Of a stretch of DNA of 64,000 nt, positions 1 to 9,124 are shown in pieces (the first letter of the stretch is position 1; each line of letters opens with the position of its first letter). The DNA lies in contig NZ_LGDD01000024.1 of the NCBI RefSeq assembly GCF_001279695.1, forward strand, positions 66,578 to 130,577. Reading direction: 5' to 3'. Position numbers and translations under genes: made by a program. Source of the DNA: Streptomyces sp. WM6378. Lineage in GTDB: Bacteria > Actinomycetota > Actinomycetes > Streptomycetales > Streptomycetaceae. The notes beneath the pieces were generated by a model, which saw only the letters and a program-made list of their open reading frames with translations, was not told the DNA's origin and did no database searches.

Positions 1-795
1 GGCGTCGACGAGGTCCGCGACTGGCTGCAGTCCCTGATGGACGAGGCCATCGAAGCGCTGGACGGCACGCACTTCGAACTCGCCGAGCGGGTACGGAAGG
101 TGGAGTCCCGCATCGCACCGCCCGGCGGCGCCGCCGCCCCCTACTACACGGGCCCCTCCGAGGACTTCTCGCGGCCCGGGCGCACCTGGCTGCCCACCAT
201 GGGCGAGACCCGCTTCCCGGTGTACGACCTGGTGTCGACCTGGTACCACGAGGGCGTGCCGGGCCACCACCTCCAGATCGCGCAGTGGGTGCACGTCGCC
301 GACCAGCTCTCCCGCTACCAGGCCACCGTCGGTCACGTCAGCGCCAACGCCGAGGGCTGGGCCCTTTACGCGGAGCGCCTGATGGACGAGCTGGGCTTCC
401 TCACCGACCCCGAGCGCCGGCTCGGCTACCTGGACGCGCAGATGATGCGCGCCTGCCGGGTGATCATCGACATCGGCATGCACCTGGAGCTGGAGATCCC
501 GGCGGATTCGCCGTTCCACCCGGGTGAGCGCTGGACGCCGGAGCTGGCGCACGAGTTCTTCAGCGGCCACAGCAGCCGCCCGGCGGACTTCGTACAGAGC
601 GAGCTGATCCGCTATCTGTCGATGCCGGGGCAGGCGATCGGCTACAAGCTGGGCGAGCGCGCCTGGCTGCTCGGCCGCGAGAACGCCCGGGCCCGCCACG
701 GCGACGCCTTCGACCCGAAGGCCTGGCACATGGCGGCCCTCTCGCAGGGCTCGCTCGGCCTCGACGACCTGGTCGACGAGCTGTCCAAGCTCTGA
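1..795 (+). CDS. DUF885 family protein (5' end missing)
   Basis: The reading frame is open from the first base of the window, so this is the C-terminal 264 residues of a longer protein; the ATG at 37 is internal. It belongs to the DUF885 family, large predicted metal-dependent hydrolases of roughly 550-600 residues in actinobacteria. The family's best marker is present: YHEGVPGHHLQ (about residues 82-92 of the visible part), whose His and Glu residues are probable metal ligands, followed by the conserved GWALYAERLMDELG block. No signal peptide or membrane segment is seen in the visible part. Substrate is unknown; a peptidase-like role is often suggested but is inference. It is convergent with the rhodanese gene and the two share a strong hairpin between their stops. 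Confidence 0.85.
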   Translation, partial: GVDEVRDWLQSLMDEAIEALDGTHFELAERVRKVESRIAPPGGAAAPYYTGPSEDFSRPGRTWLPTMGETRFPVYDLVSTWYHEGVPGHHLQIAQWVHVADQLSRYQATVGHVSANAEGWALYAERLMDELGFLTDPERRLGYLDAQMMRACRVIIDIGMHLELEIPADSPFHPGERWTPELAHEFFSGHSSRPADFVQSELIRYLSMPGQAIGYKLGERAWLLGRENARARHGDAFDPKAWHMAALSQGSLGLDDLVDELSKL

Positions 796-801
796 GGTGC
801 C

Positions 802-834
802 GGCGGGGCGGTCCGTCGAACGGGCCGCCCCGCC
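802..834. terminator. Bidirectional hairpin terminator
   Basis: A 10-bp perfect inverted repeat (GGCGGGGCGG and CCGCCCCGCC) has a loop that itself pairs as CCGT/ACGG. It lies between the convergent stops of the DUF885 gene (795) and the rhodanese gene (854). No clear U-run follows, which is usual in high-GC actinobacteria. Confidence 0.6.
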
Positions 835-853
835 CCCTCGGTGCCCTCCGGGT

Positions 854-1339
854 TCAGCAACCGCAGTCCTCGGAGTCGACGGGCGCGGTCAGCGGGTCGG
901 CGGCGCGCTTCTCGCCGCCCTCCCACGTCTCGAACGCGAAGCCCTCGCGGACCCAGTACTCGAATCCGCCGAGCATCTCCTTGACCTGGAAGCCGAGTTC
1001 GGCGAGCGCGAGGGCCGCACGGGTGGCGCCGTTGCAGCCCGGGCCCCAGCAGTACGTGACGACCGGGACGGACTTGTCCAGGAGCTGCTCGGCCTGCTCG
1101 ACGATCAGCGCGGTCGGCAGGTGGACGGCGCCGGGCACATGGCCCTGGTCCCAGGACGCGGTGGAGCGGGAGTCCAGGACCACGAATCCGGGGTCGCCCT
1201 CGACGGCGAGTGCGGAGGCCACGTCGGAGACGTCCGCGTGGAAGACCAGGCTGGCACGGAAGTAGGCGGCGGCGTCGGCGGGGGCGGCCGGGGCCACGCG
1301 CAGGACGGGGTTGGCGGGGGCGGTGAGCTGTGTCGTCAT
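854..1339 (-). CDS. Rhodanese-like domain protein
   Basis: A single-domain rhodanese of 161 residues. The core runs from about residue 38 to 145: VVLDSRSTASWDQGHVPGAVHLP is the typical first half, and the active-site loop is CWGPGCNGATRAA, with the first Cys (about residue 97) the probable persulfide-carrying nucleophile. The protein ends DCGC, so extra cysteines sit at the C-terminus. Likely role is cytoplasmic sulfur transfer or cyanide/thiosulfate handling; the physiological acceptor cannot be read from the sequence. It is divergent from an Lrp/AsnC regulator 95 bp away, an arrangement that suggests direct regulation. A TAGATT hexamer 7 nt before the ATG and no Shine-Dalgarno suggest a leaderless message. 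Confidence 0.88.
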   Translation of the reverse strand: MTTQLTAPANPVLRVAPAAPADAAAYFRASLVFHADVSDVASALAVEGDPGFVVLDSRSTASWDQGHVPGAVHLPTALIVEQAEQLLDKSVPVVTYCWGPGCNGATRAALALAELGFQVKEMLGGFEYWVREGFAFETWEGGEKRAADPLTAPVDSEDCGC

Positions 1340-1346
1340 GGCTGAA

Positions 1347-1352
1347 AATCTA
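1347..1352 (-). promoter_or_regulatory. Probable -10 element of the rhodanese gene (leaderless)
   Basis: On the minus strand TAGATT ends 7 nt before the ATG at 1339 and there is no purine-rich ribosome site, the layout of leaderless Streptomyces genes. No convincing -35 is seen, so an activator may be needed. An imperfect dyad TCCGGG/CCCGGA at 1369-1391 lies between this site and asnC and could be the regulator's operator. Confidence 0.4.
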
Positions 1353-1434
1353 TGCGCCGGTGATCAACTCCGGGAAGGCCCGATCCCCGGAACAACTCTT
1401 GATCCGCCGGGGATTTCACGGTTGGCTGGGCGGC

Positions 1435-1881
1435 ATGACCGCGTATTCCCCGGACGCCACCGACTGGCGCATTCTGGAAGCCCTCCAGCAGGAAGGCCGG
1501 GCCACGTTCGCCGAGCTGGCCCGGACCGTCTCCATGTCGGCGAGCGCCGTCACCGAGCGGGTGCGGCGGCTCGAAGAGGCCGGGGTGATCGCGGGCTACA
1601 CGGCCGTCGTCGACCAGGAACGCCTCGGTCGGCCGATCCTCGCCTTCGTCCGGCTTCGCTATCCGAACGGCCACTACAAGCCGTTCCACGACCTGGTGGA
1701 GGCGACGCCGGAAATCATGGAGGCGCACCATGTGACGGGCGACGACTGCTTCGTGATCAAGGTGGGGGCGCGGTCGATGAGCCACCTGGAGGAGATCTCG
1801 GGGAAGATCGGGACGCTGGGGTCCGTGACGACGAGCGTGGTGTATTCGTCACCGCTGCCGCGTCGGGCAATAGGCCGCTGA
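1435..1881 (+). CDS. Lrp/AsnC family transcriptional regulator
   Basis: A 148-residue regulator starting at the ATG at 1435 (MTAYSPDATDWRILEALQ); the frame stays open upstream to 1330 but those 35 residues are not family-like. The N-terminal winged helix-turn-helix (residues 8-60; ATFAELARTVSMSASAVTERVRRLEEAGVI) matches AsnC-type DNA-binding domains, and the remainder is a RAM ligand-binding domain with the typical AHHVTGDDCFVIKV strand. Lrp/AsnC proteins are dimers and octamers that bind amino acids or related small molecules. It is divergent from the rhodanese gene, so a sulfur amino acid or related ligand is a reasonable but unproven guess. Confidence 0.92.
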   Translation: MTAYSPDATDWRILEALQQEGRATFAELARTVSMSASAVTERVRRLEEAGVIAGYTAVVDQERLGRPILAFVRLRYPNGHYKPFHDLVEATPEIMEAHHVTGDDCFVIKVGARSMSHLEEISGKIGTLGSVTTSVVYSSPLPRRAIGR

Positions 1882-1897
1882 GCGGGGAGCGGGGAGC

Positions 1898-2117
1898 GCT
1901 GGGGCTCCGCCCCAGACCTCGTTCGCGCCTGAAAGGCGCTCGTCCTCAAACGCCGGACGGGCTGAAATGCCCTGATGCGGGCCAGCACCGACCGTTCCAG
2001 GGGCGCGGGGAACTGCGCGACCAGCCAGCCACGGTCCGCACTCGAACACTCACCCCCAGCGGGTTTCGGGAAGGGGCGGGGCGGGGTGCACTACGGGGTC
2101 TGGGGCGGAGCCCCAGC
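1898..2117. repeat. Streptomyces intergenic repeat with inverted ends
   Basis: Two exact 21-bp inverted copies lie at 1898-1918 and 2097-2117. Each contains a self-complementary hairpin (CTGGGGC stem, 3-nt loop, GCCCCAG), so each can act as a terminator: the left one for asnC, the right one for sbcC. Between them lie the sequence CAAACGCCGGACGGGCTGAA and the core AGGGGCGCGGGGAACTGCGC (1999 on), both of which I recall as very common in Streptomyces intergenic DNA. The right copy overlaps the 3' end of sbcC and encodes its last residues (GAPPQTP). Confidence 0.7.
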
Positions 2118-5100
2118 GCCCACCCCCCTCAGCCGCACCGACGAACCCGCCCGGTCCTTCACCACCTCCAGCTGCGCCGGGATGCGGCGCCGCAGGTCGC
2201 CGACGTGGCTCACGATGCCCACGCTGCGGTCGAGTTCGCGCAGCGAGTCCAGGACGTCCAACACCTCGTCCAGTGTCTGGTCGTCCAGACTGCCGAAACC
2301 TTCATCGATGAACAGGGTGTCAAGCCGCGCCCCGCCCGCCTCGTCGGTGACGACGTCGGCCAGGCCCAGGGCCAGCGCGAGGGAGGCGAAGAACGTCTCG
2401 CCGCCCGACAGCGTCGCCGTGTCGCGCTCGCGGCCCGTCCAGGCGTCGACCACGTGGAGCCCGAGACCCGAGCGGCCCCGGCCGCCCTTCGCGTCGGAGT
2501 GGACCAGCGTGTACCGCCCGCCCGACATCCGCTGGAGCCGGGCCGTCGCGGCGGCGGCGACCTGTTCGAGGCGGGCGGCCAGCACGTACGACTCCAGGCG
2601 CATCTTGCGCTCGTTGTCGGCGGAGGTGCCCGCGGTGAGCCCGGCGAGGCGGGCCACCCGCTCGTACTCCTCGCGCAGCGGGCCGATCCTGCGGGTCTCC
2701 TCGGTGGCCCGACGGCTCAACGCGTGCAGTTCCGTACAGCGGTCCCGGGCCGCCGAGAGCGCCGACGCCGCCTCCCGCAGGGCCCGTTCGGCCGCCGCGG
2801 ACTCGGCCGCCGCCTCCTGTGTGCGGGCCGGCGCGGCAAGACCTGCCGCTGCCGTCTCCGGTTCGGCGAGGCGCGCGGTGACCGTGGCCCGCTGATGCTG
2901 CCACTCGTCGAGCCGGTGCTGGATGTCCCGCCGGCCCCGCTCGTCGATCAGCGCCGCAGATGCCGCGGCCGGGGTGTCGAATCCGGCCCGGAACGCCGCC
3001 TCCGAGAGCCTGCCGTCGGCCTCCTTGAGCCGCTCGGCGCTGTCCTCGACGGCGCGGACCGCCTCCACCGCCTCGGCGAGGATGGCCGCCCGGTGTTCGA
3101 GCAGCCCGGCCTGCTCCGCGACGCTGGCCGCGCCCGCCCGCACCTCGCTCAACTCCCGCTCCAGGGCGGCCTGTTCGCGCTCCAGAGCCTCGCGGCTCGC
3201 GGTCCGGGCGGCGATGTTCTGCTGGGCTGTGCGCTGGGCGGTCAGCCGCCGTTCATACTCCCCCTCTGCCGAGGAGAGGGCCAGCCGCGCCTCGTGCAGC
3301 CCGGCCGCCTCGTCCCGCGCCGCTCCGTGCGCCCTCTGCAACTCCCCCGCCGCATCGGCCAGTTCGGCCACGCTCGCCGCGCCCGCCGCGGCCCGCGCGC
3401 CCGCGAGCTCCTCCCGCAGGGAGGACAACGCGGCCTCGGCCTCGGCTCGGGCCCGGTCGGCGTGCCGGTATGCCTGTTGCGCGGCGTCCTCGGTGGCGCG
3501 GTCGATCTGGCCGGTGCCGGGGCGCGCGGGCGCGGGGTGGTCGGCCGAGCCGCACACCGTGCACGGCTCGCCCTCGCGCAGCCGCTCCGCCAGCTCGGCC
3601 GCGATGCCACGCAGCCGCTCCTCGCGCAACGCCAGCCAGTGTTCGTGAGCGGCGTTGGCGGCCTCGCGCATGTCGACATGCCGCCGGTCGGCCTCGGTCA
3701 GGCGGGCCTGCAGCGCGTCGCGCTCACGGGCGGCCGCGAGCCGCCGTTGGGCCCGATCGAGCTGTCCGGCGAGCTGTTCCGCGCGGGTCGCCGCTTCGTG
3801 GGCCAGCTCGATTCGGGTCTGGTGATCGGTCCGGACGGTCTCCCAGCCCGCAAGCCATGCTGCGGTATCGCTGAGGGCGTCCTCGTCGGCGCGGGCCTGC
3901 CGGTCGAGGTGGGCGCGCTCGTCGTCGATCACCGCGCTGCGGCGCTCGGCGCGGCGGGCGGACTCCAGGGCGCCGAGGTCCTGCCGCATCCTCCGTTCCA
4001 GGGCGGCGAGTTGATCGGCCCCGGCGTCGGCGAGGTCCGGGTGCAGCCGGGCGCGGGAGCGGTCCCGTTCGGCAGTGGCCGAGCGGTGGGCGCGCTGGGC
4101 CTGCTCCCACCATTCCAGCGCGGGCGAGACCAGCTCCGCCTTGCGGGCCGTCTCCAGGCGGGCCCGCAGCGCGTCCTGTTCGGGACGGCGGGCCGCCAAC
4201 TCCTCCGCCCTGCGGGCCGCTTCGGCGTACCGCTCCTGAAGGGCCGCCAGCTGCCGGGCCTCTTCGACGAGGCGGCGGGCGGCCGCCTGCCGGCTTTCGG
4301 CGGCGGCCACGGCGGCCGAGGCGATGTCGACGCGCTCGCGCGCCCCACCCCGCGCGACGGCCGCCCATTGCAGGACGGCCGATGCGAGGCCCGGGTCCCC
4401 CGGCCGTGCGTCGGGCAGTGGCCATGCGCGGGCGTCCGCGCTGTCGCCCGCGGCCTGCGCCATGCGCTGGGCGAGGGCGAGCAACTGGTCGTCGCCGTCC
4501 TTGACTTGACGCTCGGCGGTCTTGCGCAGCTCGGCCAGGCGGTCCTCCACGGCGGCGAACCTGCGGGTGTCGAAGAGCCTGCCAAGGAGCCGCCCGCGCG
4601 CTTCCGCGTCCGACCTCAGGAACTTGGCGAACTCCCCCTGCGGCAACAGCACGACCTGGCAGAACTGCTCCCGGCTCATCCCGATGAGCCGGCCGAGCTC
4701 CTCGCCGATCTCCTGGTGCGAGCGGCTCAGCGCCCGCCAGGCGCGGTCGGCCGGGTCGTACTCGCGCAGCCAGGTCTGCGCCTTCTCGGTGGTGAAGCCG
4801 ACGCCCTTCTTCTTGGGCCGTTCCTGCTGCGGGCGGCGGGTGATCTCCAACCGCCGCTCGCCCAAGGTCAGTTCGAGCAGCACCTCGGTGAAGACGTCCG
4901 GTGCGGCGTGGTCGCTGCGCAGGGCGGTGCCGGGGCTCTGCCGGGCGCCGGGGACCGCTCCGTACAGGGCGAAGCAGACCGCGTCGAGCACCGAGGTCTT
5001 GCCCGCGCCGGTCGGTCCGTGCAGCAGAAACAGGCCCGCGGCGGACAGCGTGTCGAAGTCGACCTCCTGGCTGCCCGCGAAGGGGCCGAAGGCCGTGACG

Positions 5101-5120
5101 CGCATGCGGTGCAGCCTCAC
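2091..5120 (-). CDS. sbcC: Nuclease SbcCD subunit C (SMC-like ATPase)
   Basis: A 1009-residue Rad50/SbcC ATPase which, with SbcD, forms the complex that opens hairpins and trims DNA ends. The GTG start at 5120 overlaps the sbcD stop as GTGA; an ATG five codons on (5105) is the alternative. Walker A is GPTGAGKTS (residues 35-43), followed by long Ala/Arg/Glu-rich coiled coils. A zinc hook CTVC lies near residue 519, then the returning coil, the ABC signature LSGGETFF and Walker B LDTLFIDEGFGSLD near the C-terminus. Length fits the actinobacterial family. The last residues (GAPPQTP) are encoded by an intergenic repeat element, so the tail is probably not functionally conserved. Confidence 0.96.
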   Translation of the reverse strand: MRLHRMRVTAFGPFAGSQEVDFDTLSAAGLFLLHGPTGAGKTSVLDAVCFALYGAVPGARQSPGTALRSDHAAPDVFTEVLLELTLGERRLEITRRPQQERPKKKGVGFTTEKAQTWLREYDPADRAWRALSRSHQEIGEELGRLIGMSREQFCQVVLLPQGEFAKFLRSDAEARGRLLGRLFDTRRFAAVEDRLAELRKTAERQVKDGDDQLLALAQRMAQAAGDSADARAWPLPDARPGDPGLASAVLQWAAVARGGARERVDIASAAVAAAESRQAAARRLVEEARQLAALQERYAEAARRAEELAARRPEQDALRARLETARKAELVSPALEWWEQAQRAHRSATAERDRSRARLHPDLADAGADQLAALERRMRQDLGALESARRAERRSAVIDDERAHLDRQARADEDALSDTAAWLAGWETVRTDHQTRIELAHEAATRAEQLAGQLDRAQRRLAAARERDALQARLTEADRRHVDMREAANAAHEHWLALREERLRGIAAELAERLREGEPCTVCGSADHPAPARPGTGQIDRATEDAAQQAYRHADRARAEAEAALSSLREELAGARAAAGAASVAELADAAGELQRAHGAARDEAAGLHEARLALSSAEGEYERRLTAQRTAQQNIAARTASREALEREQAALERELSEVRAGAASVAEQAGLLEHRAAILAEAVEAVRAVEDSAERLKEADGRLSEAAFRAGFDTPAAASAALIDERGRRDIQHRLDEWQHQRATVTARLAEPETAAAGLAAPARTQEAAAESAAAERALREAASALSAARDRCTELHALSRRATEETRRIGPLREEYERVARLAGLTAGTSADNERKMRLESYVLAARLEQVAAAATARLQRMSGGRYTLVHSDAKGGRGRSGLGLHVVDAWTGRERDTATLSGGETFFASLALALGLADVVTDEAGGARLDTLFIDEGFGSLDDQTLDEVLDVLDSLRELDRSVGIVSHVGDLRRRIPAQLEVVKDRAGSSVRLRGVGAGAPPQTP

Positions 5121-6271
5121 CGGGCCACCTCGCGCACGCCGTCGTCCACGCGCACGGCGTCGAACGCACCTTGCAGCACGGTGCGTTCCCGGTCGTCGGG
5201 GCCGCTGCCGCCGCGCACGTGCGCCACGAAGTCCTCCGCGATCTGCTGGTCGCTGCGGCCGCTGAGCCGCCGCGCGTACGAAGCGTGCGGGTCGCCGTCG
5301 GCCCGCTCGGGGTCGAAGGCGAGGCTCAGGGTGTGCGGGAAGCGGGTGCTGATCCGGGCCATGGCGTCGGCCGGGCGCTGCGCGTCGGTCAACGTGGCCT
5401 CCACCCATGCCTGTTCGTGCCGGGTCAGCGCCGGGTCTTCGAGGAGTTCGTCGAGGTGTCCCCGGATGCGGGCGAGGGGGCGCGGCACCGGGCAGTCGAC
5501 GCGTTCGGCGGTGACGGCTCCGTCGGCGGCGAGGTCCACCAGCCACATGGACTTGCGGTGCGTCGCCTCGGAGAAGGAGTAGGCGAGCGGGGAGCCCGAG
5601 TAGCGGACCCGGTCGGTGATCACCTGGCTGCCGTGGAGGTGACCGAGGGCCACGTAGTCGACGCCGTCGAAGACCCCGGCGGGCACTGCGGCGACTCCCC
5701 CTACGGTGATGTCGCGCTCGCTGTCGCTCGGCTCGCCCCCGGCCACGAAGGCGTGCGCGAGGACGATGGACCGGGTGCCGTCGGGGCGGGTCGCGAGGTC
5801 GGCCCGTACGCGCTCCATGGCCGCGGCAAGGACCGCCTCGTGCCCGGCCTTCGGCGCCGCCAGTTCGTCCCTGACCAGGGCGGGCTCCAGGTAGGGCAGC
5901 CCGTAGCAGGCCACGTCGCCGATCATGACCGGCGTGCCGCAGCCCGCCGGGTCGGTCCGCAGATGGATCCCGGCCCGCTCGATCAGGCCGGCCCCTACGC
6001 CGAGCCTGCGCGCCGAGTCGTGGTTGCCGGAGATCATCACCGTGGGCACGCCGAGGCCTGCGAGGCTGCGCAGCGCCCGGTCGAAGAGCTCGACGGCGGC
6101 GAGCGACGGCACCGCCCGGTCGTACACGTCTCCCGCCACCAGCACCGCGTCCACACCTCGGTCACTCGCCGTCGCCACCACGTGGTCGACGAACGCCGCC
6201 TGGGCGTCGAGCAGGTCGACCCGGTGGAAGGACCGGCCCAGGTGCCAGTCCGAGGTGTGCAGGAATCTCAT
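5117..6271 (-). CDS. sbcD: Nuclease SbcCD subunit D (Mre11-like)
   Basis: A 384-residue metallophosphoesterase nuclease of the Mre11/SbcD family, the catalytic partner of SbcC in processing DNA ends and palindromic hairpins. Visible motifs are HTSDWHLGRSFH (metal ligands Asp8 and His10), VAGDVYDRAVPS, ISGNHDSARRLG and, later, YVALGHLHGSQ, which together form the di-manganese site. The start is an ATG with N-terminus MRFLHTSDWHLG, exactly where the family begins. It is the first gene of a two-gene operon: its stop overlaps the sbcC GTG by 4 nt, giving coupled translation. The upstream 99 bp to yigZ carries no other gene. Confidence 0.97.
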   Translation of the reverse strand: MRFLHTSDWHLGRSFHRVDLLDAQAAFVDHVVATASDRGVDAVLVAGDVYDRAVPSLAAVELFDRALRSLAGLGVPTVMISGNHDSARRLGVGAGLIERAGIHLRTDPAGCGTPVMIGDVACYGLPYLEPALVRDELAAPKAGHEAVLAAAMERVRADLATRPDGTRSIVLAHAFVAGGEPSDSERDITVGGVAAVPAGVFDGVDYVALGHLHGSQVITDRVRYSGSPLAYSFSEATHRKSMWLVDLAADGAVTAERVDCPVPRPLARIRGHLDELLEDPALTRHEQAWVEATLTDAQRPADAMARISTRFPHTLSLAFDPERADGDPHASYARRLSGRSDQQIAEDFVAHVRGGSGPDDRERTVLQGAFDAVRVDDGVREVAR

Positions 6272-6370
6272 GATCCCCGAGCGTAACGGTGGGGTCTGAC
6301 ATCACGGGCGGTTACCGGCACATCCGGCTGTTCCGCCCGCCTCGGCTCTCCCGTGCGGCTGCCGCCGAGC

Positions 6371-6997
6371 TCACGCATCCCCGTACGCCTCCCCGCCAAG
6401 CTCCAGCGTCGCGGTGCCGGCGGTGGCGTCGGCGAGCCAGCTGCGGAAGGCCTCGACGTCGGCCTCGGGGAGCCCGAGCTCGATCGTGACGGCCTCCGCG
6501 TACCGCACCTCGCGCACCGCGCGGCCGGTCGCCCTGAGGTCGTTCTCCAGCTTGCCCGCGCGCTGGTGGTCGACGGTGACGCTGGCGAGGCGGAACCGCT
6601 GACGCACGATGGTGCCGAGCGCGTCCAGGGCTTCGCCGACGACACCGCCGTACGCCCTGATCAGACCGCCCGCGCCGAGCTTGACCCCGCCGTAGTAACG
6701 GGTGACCACGGCGACGACGTACCGCACCTCGCGCCGGGTCAGCATCTGGAGCATCGGCACTCCCGCGGTGCCGCCGGGTTCGCCGTCGTCGCTCGCCTTC
6801 TGTACGGAGGCGTCGGCTCCGATGACGTACGCGAAACAGTTGTGGCTGGCGGTCGGGTGCTCCTTGCGGATGCGGGCGACGAACGCCTGCGCCTCCTGTT
6901 CGGTCGCGGCGGGCGCGAGCGCGCAGATGAAGCGCGACCTGTTGATCTCGCTCTCGTGCACGCCCTCGCGGGCGATGGTGCGGTACTGCTCCTGCAT
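6371..6997 (-). CDS. YigZ/IMPACT family protein
   Basis: A 208-residue protein of the UPF0029/YigZ (IMPACT N-terminal fold) family, with a C-terminal DUF1949-type ferredoxin-like domain. Family markers are SRFICALAPAATEQEAQAFVARIRKEHPTASHNCFAYVIG and, further on, DDGEPGGTAGVPML and RYYGGVKLGAGGLIRAYGG, all near-invariant in YigZ. Length matches the family (about 205-215). Eukaryotic IMPACT binds Gcn1 and bacterial YigZ is suspected to act around translation, but its biochemical activity is not established. It precedes sbcD in the same direction with a 99-bp gap, so cotranscription is uncertain. Confidence 0.93.
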   Translation of the reverse strand: MQEQYRTIAREGVHESEINRSRFICALAPAATEQEAQAFVARIRKEHPTASHNCFAYVIGADASVQKASDDGEPGGTAGVPMLQMLTRREVRYVVAVVTRYYGGVKLGAGGLIRAYGGVVGEALDALGTIVRQRFRLASVTVDHQRAGKLENDLRATGRAVREVRYAEAVTIELGLPEADVEAFRSWLADATAGTATLELGGEAYGDA

Positions 6998-7054
6998 CCG
7001 CCCACCCTATGCGCCCATCCCGCCCCGGCCGACCGGGGCGGGACAGGCAGCGGG

Positions 7055-9124
7055 CTACCGCGTCAGGAGCGCGTCGGCGACCGCGGCCGGTACCGGCGCG
7101 AGCGGCGCGGGCCGGGTGGTGAAGGTGCCCCGGCCCTGGGTCCGGCCGCGCAGCCGGGAGGCGTACCCGAAGAACTCGGCCAGCGGGACCGTCGCCGTGA
7201 TCACCGCGGAACCGGCCCCGGCGGTGGACGCCGACACCTGGCCGCGGCGGGCCGCGAGGTCACCGAGGACGCCGCCGACGCCGTCCTCGGGAACGGTCAC
7301 CGTCACCTCGACGACCGGTTCGAGGAGCCCCATCACGCTCGCCCGCAGCGCCTCGCGCAGGGCGAAGCGACCGGCCGTGCGGAACGCCGGCTCCGAGGAG
7401 TCCTTGGCGTGGGTCGCCCCGTCGGTGAGCGTGACCCGAAGGCCCGTGACCGGATGGCCGCCGATCGGGCCCTCGGCGAGGGCGTCGCGGCAGCCCGCCT
7501 CCACGGCGCGCGCGTACTCCTGCGGCACCCGGCCGCCGACCACCGTCGACCGGAACTCGAATCCCACCTCCTCCAAGGGCGCCACATCAAGGACGACCTG
7601 CGCGAACTGCCCGGCCCCGCCGTCCTGTTTGACGTGCCGGTATACGAGGCCGGTCACGCCGCGCAGGACGGTTTCGCGGTACGAGACCTGGGGCCGGCCG
7701 ACGGTGACTTCCACGCCCTGGTCGCGGCGGATCTTCTCCACCGCGACCTCCAGGTGCAGCTCTCCCATGCCGGAGAGCACGGTCTGGCCGGTCTCCGCGT
7801 CGGACCGCACCACCAGCGACGGGTCCTCCTCGGCGAGGCGGGCCAGCGCCGCGGCGAGCCGACCCGTGTCGGTGCTGCGCCTGGCCTCGACCGCGACCGA
7901 CACCACCGGTTCGGCGACCGAGGGCGGTTCCAGGAGCACGGGTGCGTCCGGCGCGCACAGGGTCGCGCCGGGCCGGGCCGCCTTGAGACCCACCACGGCG
8001 ACGATGTCGCCTGCCATCGCTTCCTCCCGTTCCTCGTGCCGGTCGGCCTGCACGCGCAGGATCCGGCCGACGCGTTCGATGCGGCCGGTCGCCGCGTCGC
8101 GTACTGAGTCGCCCTTGAGCAGGGTGCCCGAGTAGACCCGCAGATAGGTCAGGCGACCGCGCGTGGTGGCCGCCACCTTGAAGGCCAGCGCCGTGAACGG
8201 CTCCGCCGGGTCGGGCGCCCGCTCCTGCTCGACGCCGCCCGTGATGCCGCGTACCGGCGGCATGTCGGCGGGCGACGGCAGATAGGCGAGCACCGCGTCC
8301 AGCAGGGGCTCGATCCCGCGGTTGCGGTAGGCCGAACCGCACAGCACCACCACGGCGTCCCCGCTCAGGGTCAGCTCGCGCAGGGCGCGTACGAGGGTCC
8401 GCTCGGTCAGCGCCGAGGCCGCGCAGAACTCCTCCAGGGCGTCCGGATGGAGCTCGGCCACCGTCTCCTCAAGGAGGCGGCGCCTTCGGATCGCCTCGTC
8501 GAGCAGCGCACCGTCGACCGGCCCGCTCGTGCAGGTGTCGTCGTGCCACCGCAGAGCGCGCATGCGCACCAGGTCGACGACGCCGGTGAACCCGTCCTCG
8601 CGTCCGATGGGCAGCTGGACCACCAGGGGTACGGCGCCGAGCCGCTCCCGGATCGAGGCGACCGCCCCGTCGAGGTCGGCGCCCGTCCGGTCCAGCTTGT
8701 TCACGAACGCGATGCGCGGCACACCGTGCCGGTCTGCCTGCCGCCAGACCGACTCGCTCTGCGGCTCGACTCCGGCGACGGCGTCGAACACCGCGACGGC
8801 CCCGTCGAGCACCCGCAGGGACCGCTCGACCTCGTCCGCGAAGTCGACGTGGCCCGGGGTGTCGATGAGGTTGATGCGATGGCCGTCCCAGCGGCAGCTG
8901 ACGGCCGCCGCGAAGATGGTGATGCCGCGGTCGCGTTCCTGCGCGTCGAAGTCGGTGACGGTCGTCCCCTCGTGCACTTCGCCCCGCTTGTGGACGGCGC
9001 CGGTCGCGAACAGGATCCGTTCGGTGACGGTGGTCTTGCCCGCGTCGACGTGGGCGAGGATGCCGAGGTTGCGGACGGCGGAGAGGGAAGAAGTCGCGGC
9101 GAGGGGTCGCGTGTTGGTGCGCAT
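7055..9124 (-). CDS. Elongation factor G paralogue (FusB/EF-G2 type)
   Basis: A 689-residue translational GTPase. G motifs are AHVDAGKTT (G1, residues about 25-33), the G2 region [14 protein letters not shown] (G3) and NKLD (G4), followed by domains II-V including PQVSYRET, the domain IV block GGRVPQEY and [17 protein letters not shown] near the C-terminus. The domain layout is that of EF-G, not of TetM-type ribosome protection proteins, though it diverges from housekeeping FusA (for example [15 protein letters not shown]). Streptomyces genomes usually carry such a second EF-G apart from the str operon. Its role is unknown; specialised translation, ribosome recycling or antibiotic tolerance are possibilities. 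It is monocistronic, with a 473-bp upstream region. Confidence 0.85.
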   Translation of the reverse strand: MRTNTRPLAATSSLSAVRNLGILAHVDAGKTTVTERILFATGAVHKRGEVHEGTTVTDFDAQERDRGITIFAAAVSCRWDGHRINLIDTPGHVDFADEVERSLRVLDGAVAVFDAVAGVEPQSESVWRQADRHGVPRIAFVNKLDRTGADLDGAVASIRERLGAVPLVVQLPIGREDGFTGVVDLVRMRALRWHDDTCTSGPVDGALLDEAIRRRRLLEETVAELHPDALEEFCAASALTERTLVRALRELTLSGDAVVVLCGSAYRNRGIEPLLDAVLAYLPSPADMPPVRGITGGVEQERAPDPAEPFTALAFKVAATTRGRLTYLRVYSGTLLKGDSVRDAATGRIERVGRILRVQADRHEEREEAMAGDIVAVVGLKAARPGATLCAPDAPVLLEPPSVAEPVVSVAVEARRSTDTGRLAAALARLAEEDPSLVVRSDAETGQTVLSGMGELHLEVAVEKIRRDQGVEVTVGRPQVSYRETVLRGVTGLVYRHVKQDGGAGQFAQVVLDVAPLEEVGFEFRSTVVGGRVPQEYARAVEAGCRDALAEGPIGGHPVTGLRVTLTDGATHAKDSSEPAFRTAGRFALREALRASVMGLLEPVVEVTVTVPEDGVGGVLGDLAARRGQVSASTAGAGSAVITATVPLAEFFGYASRLRGRTQGRGTFTTRPAPLAPVPAAVADALLTR

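Noticed and set aside
1311..5582. A 1423-codon open frame on the plus strand opposite sbcC
   Set aside because: Arg/Gly/Ala/Pro-rich low-complexity translation with no domain; it is the mirror frame of the high-GC sbcC/sbcD genes.
7055..9124. TetM/OtrA-type ribosomal protection protein
   Set aside because: Domain order and motifs such as GGRVPQEY and [10 protein letters not shown] follow EF-G, and length is nearer EF-G than the TetM class.
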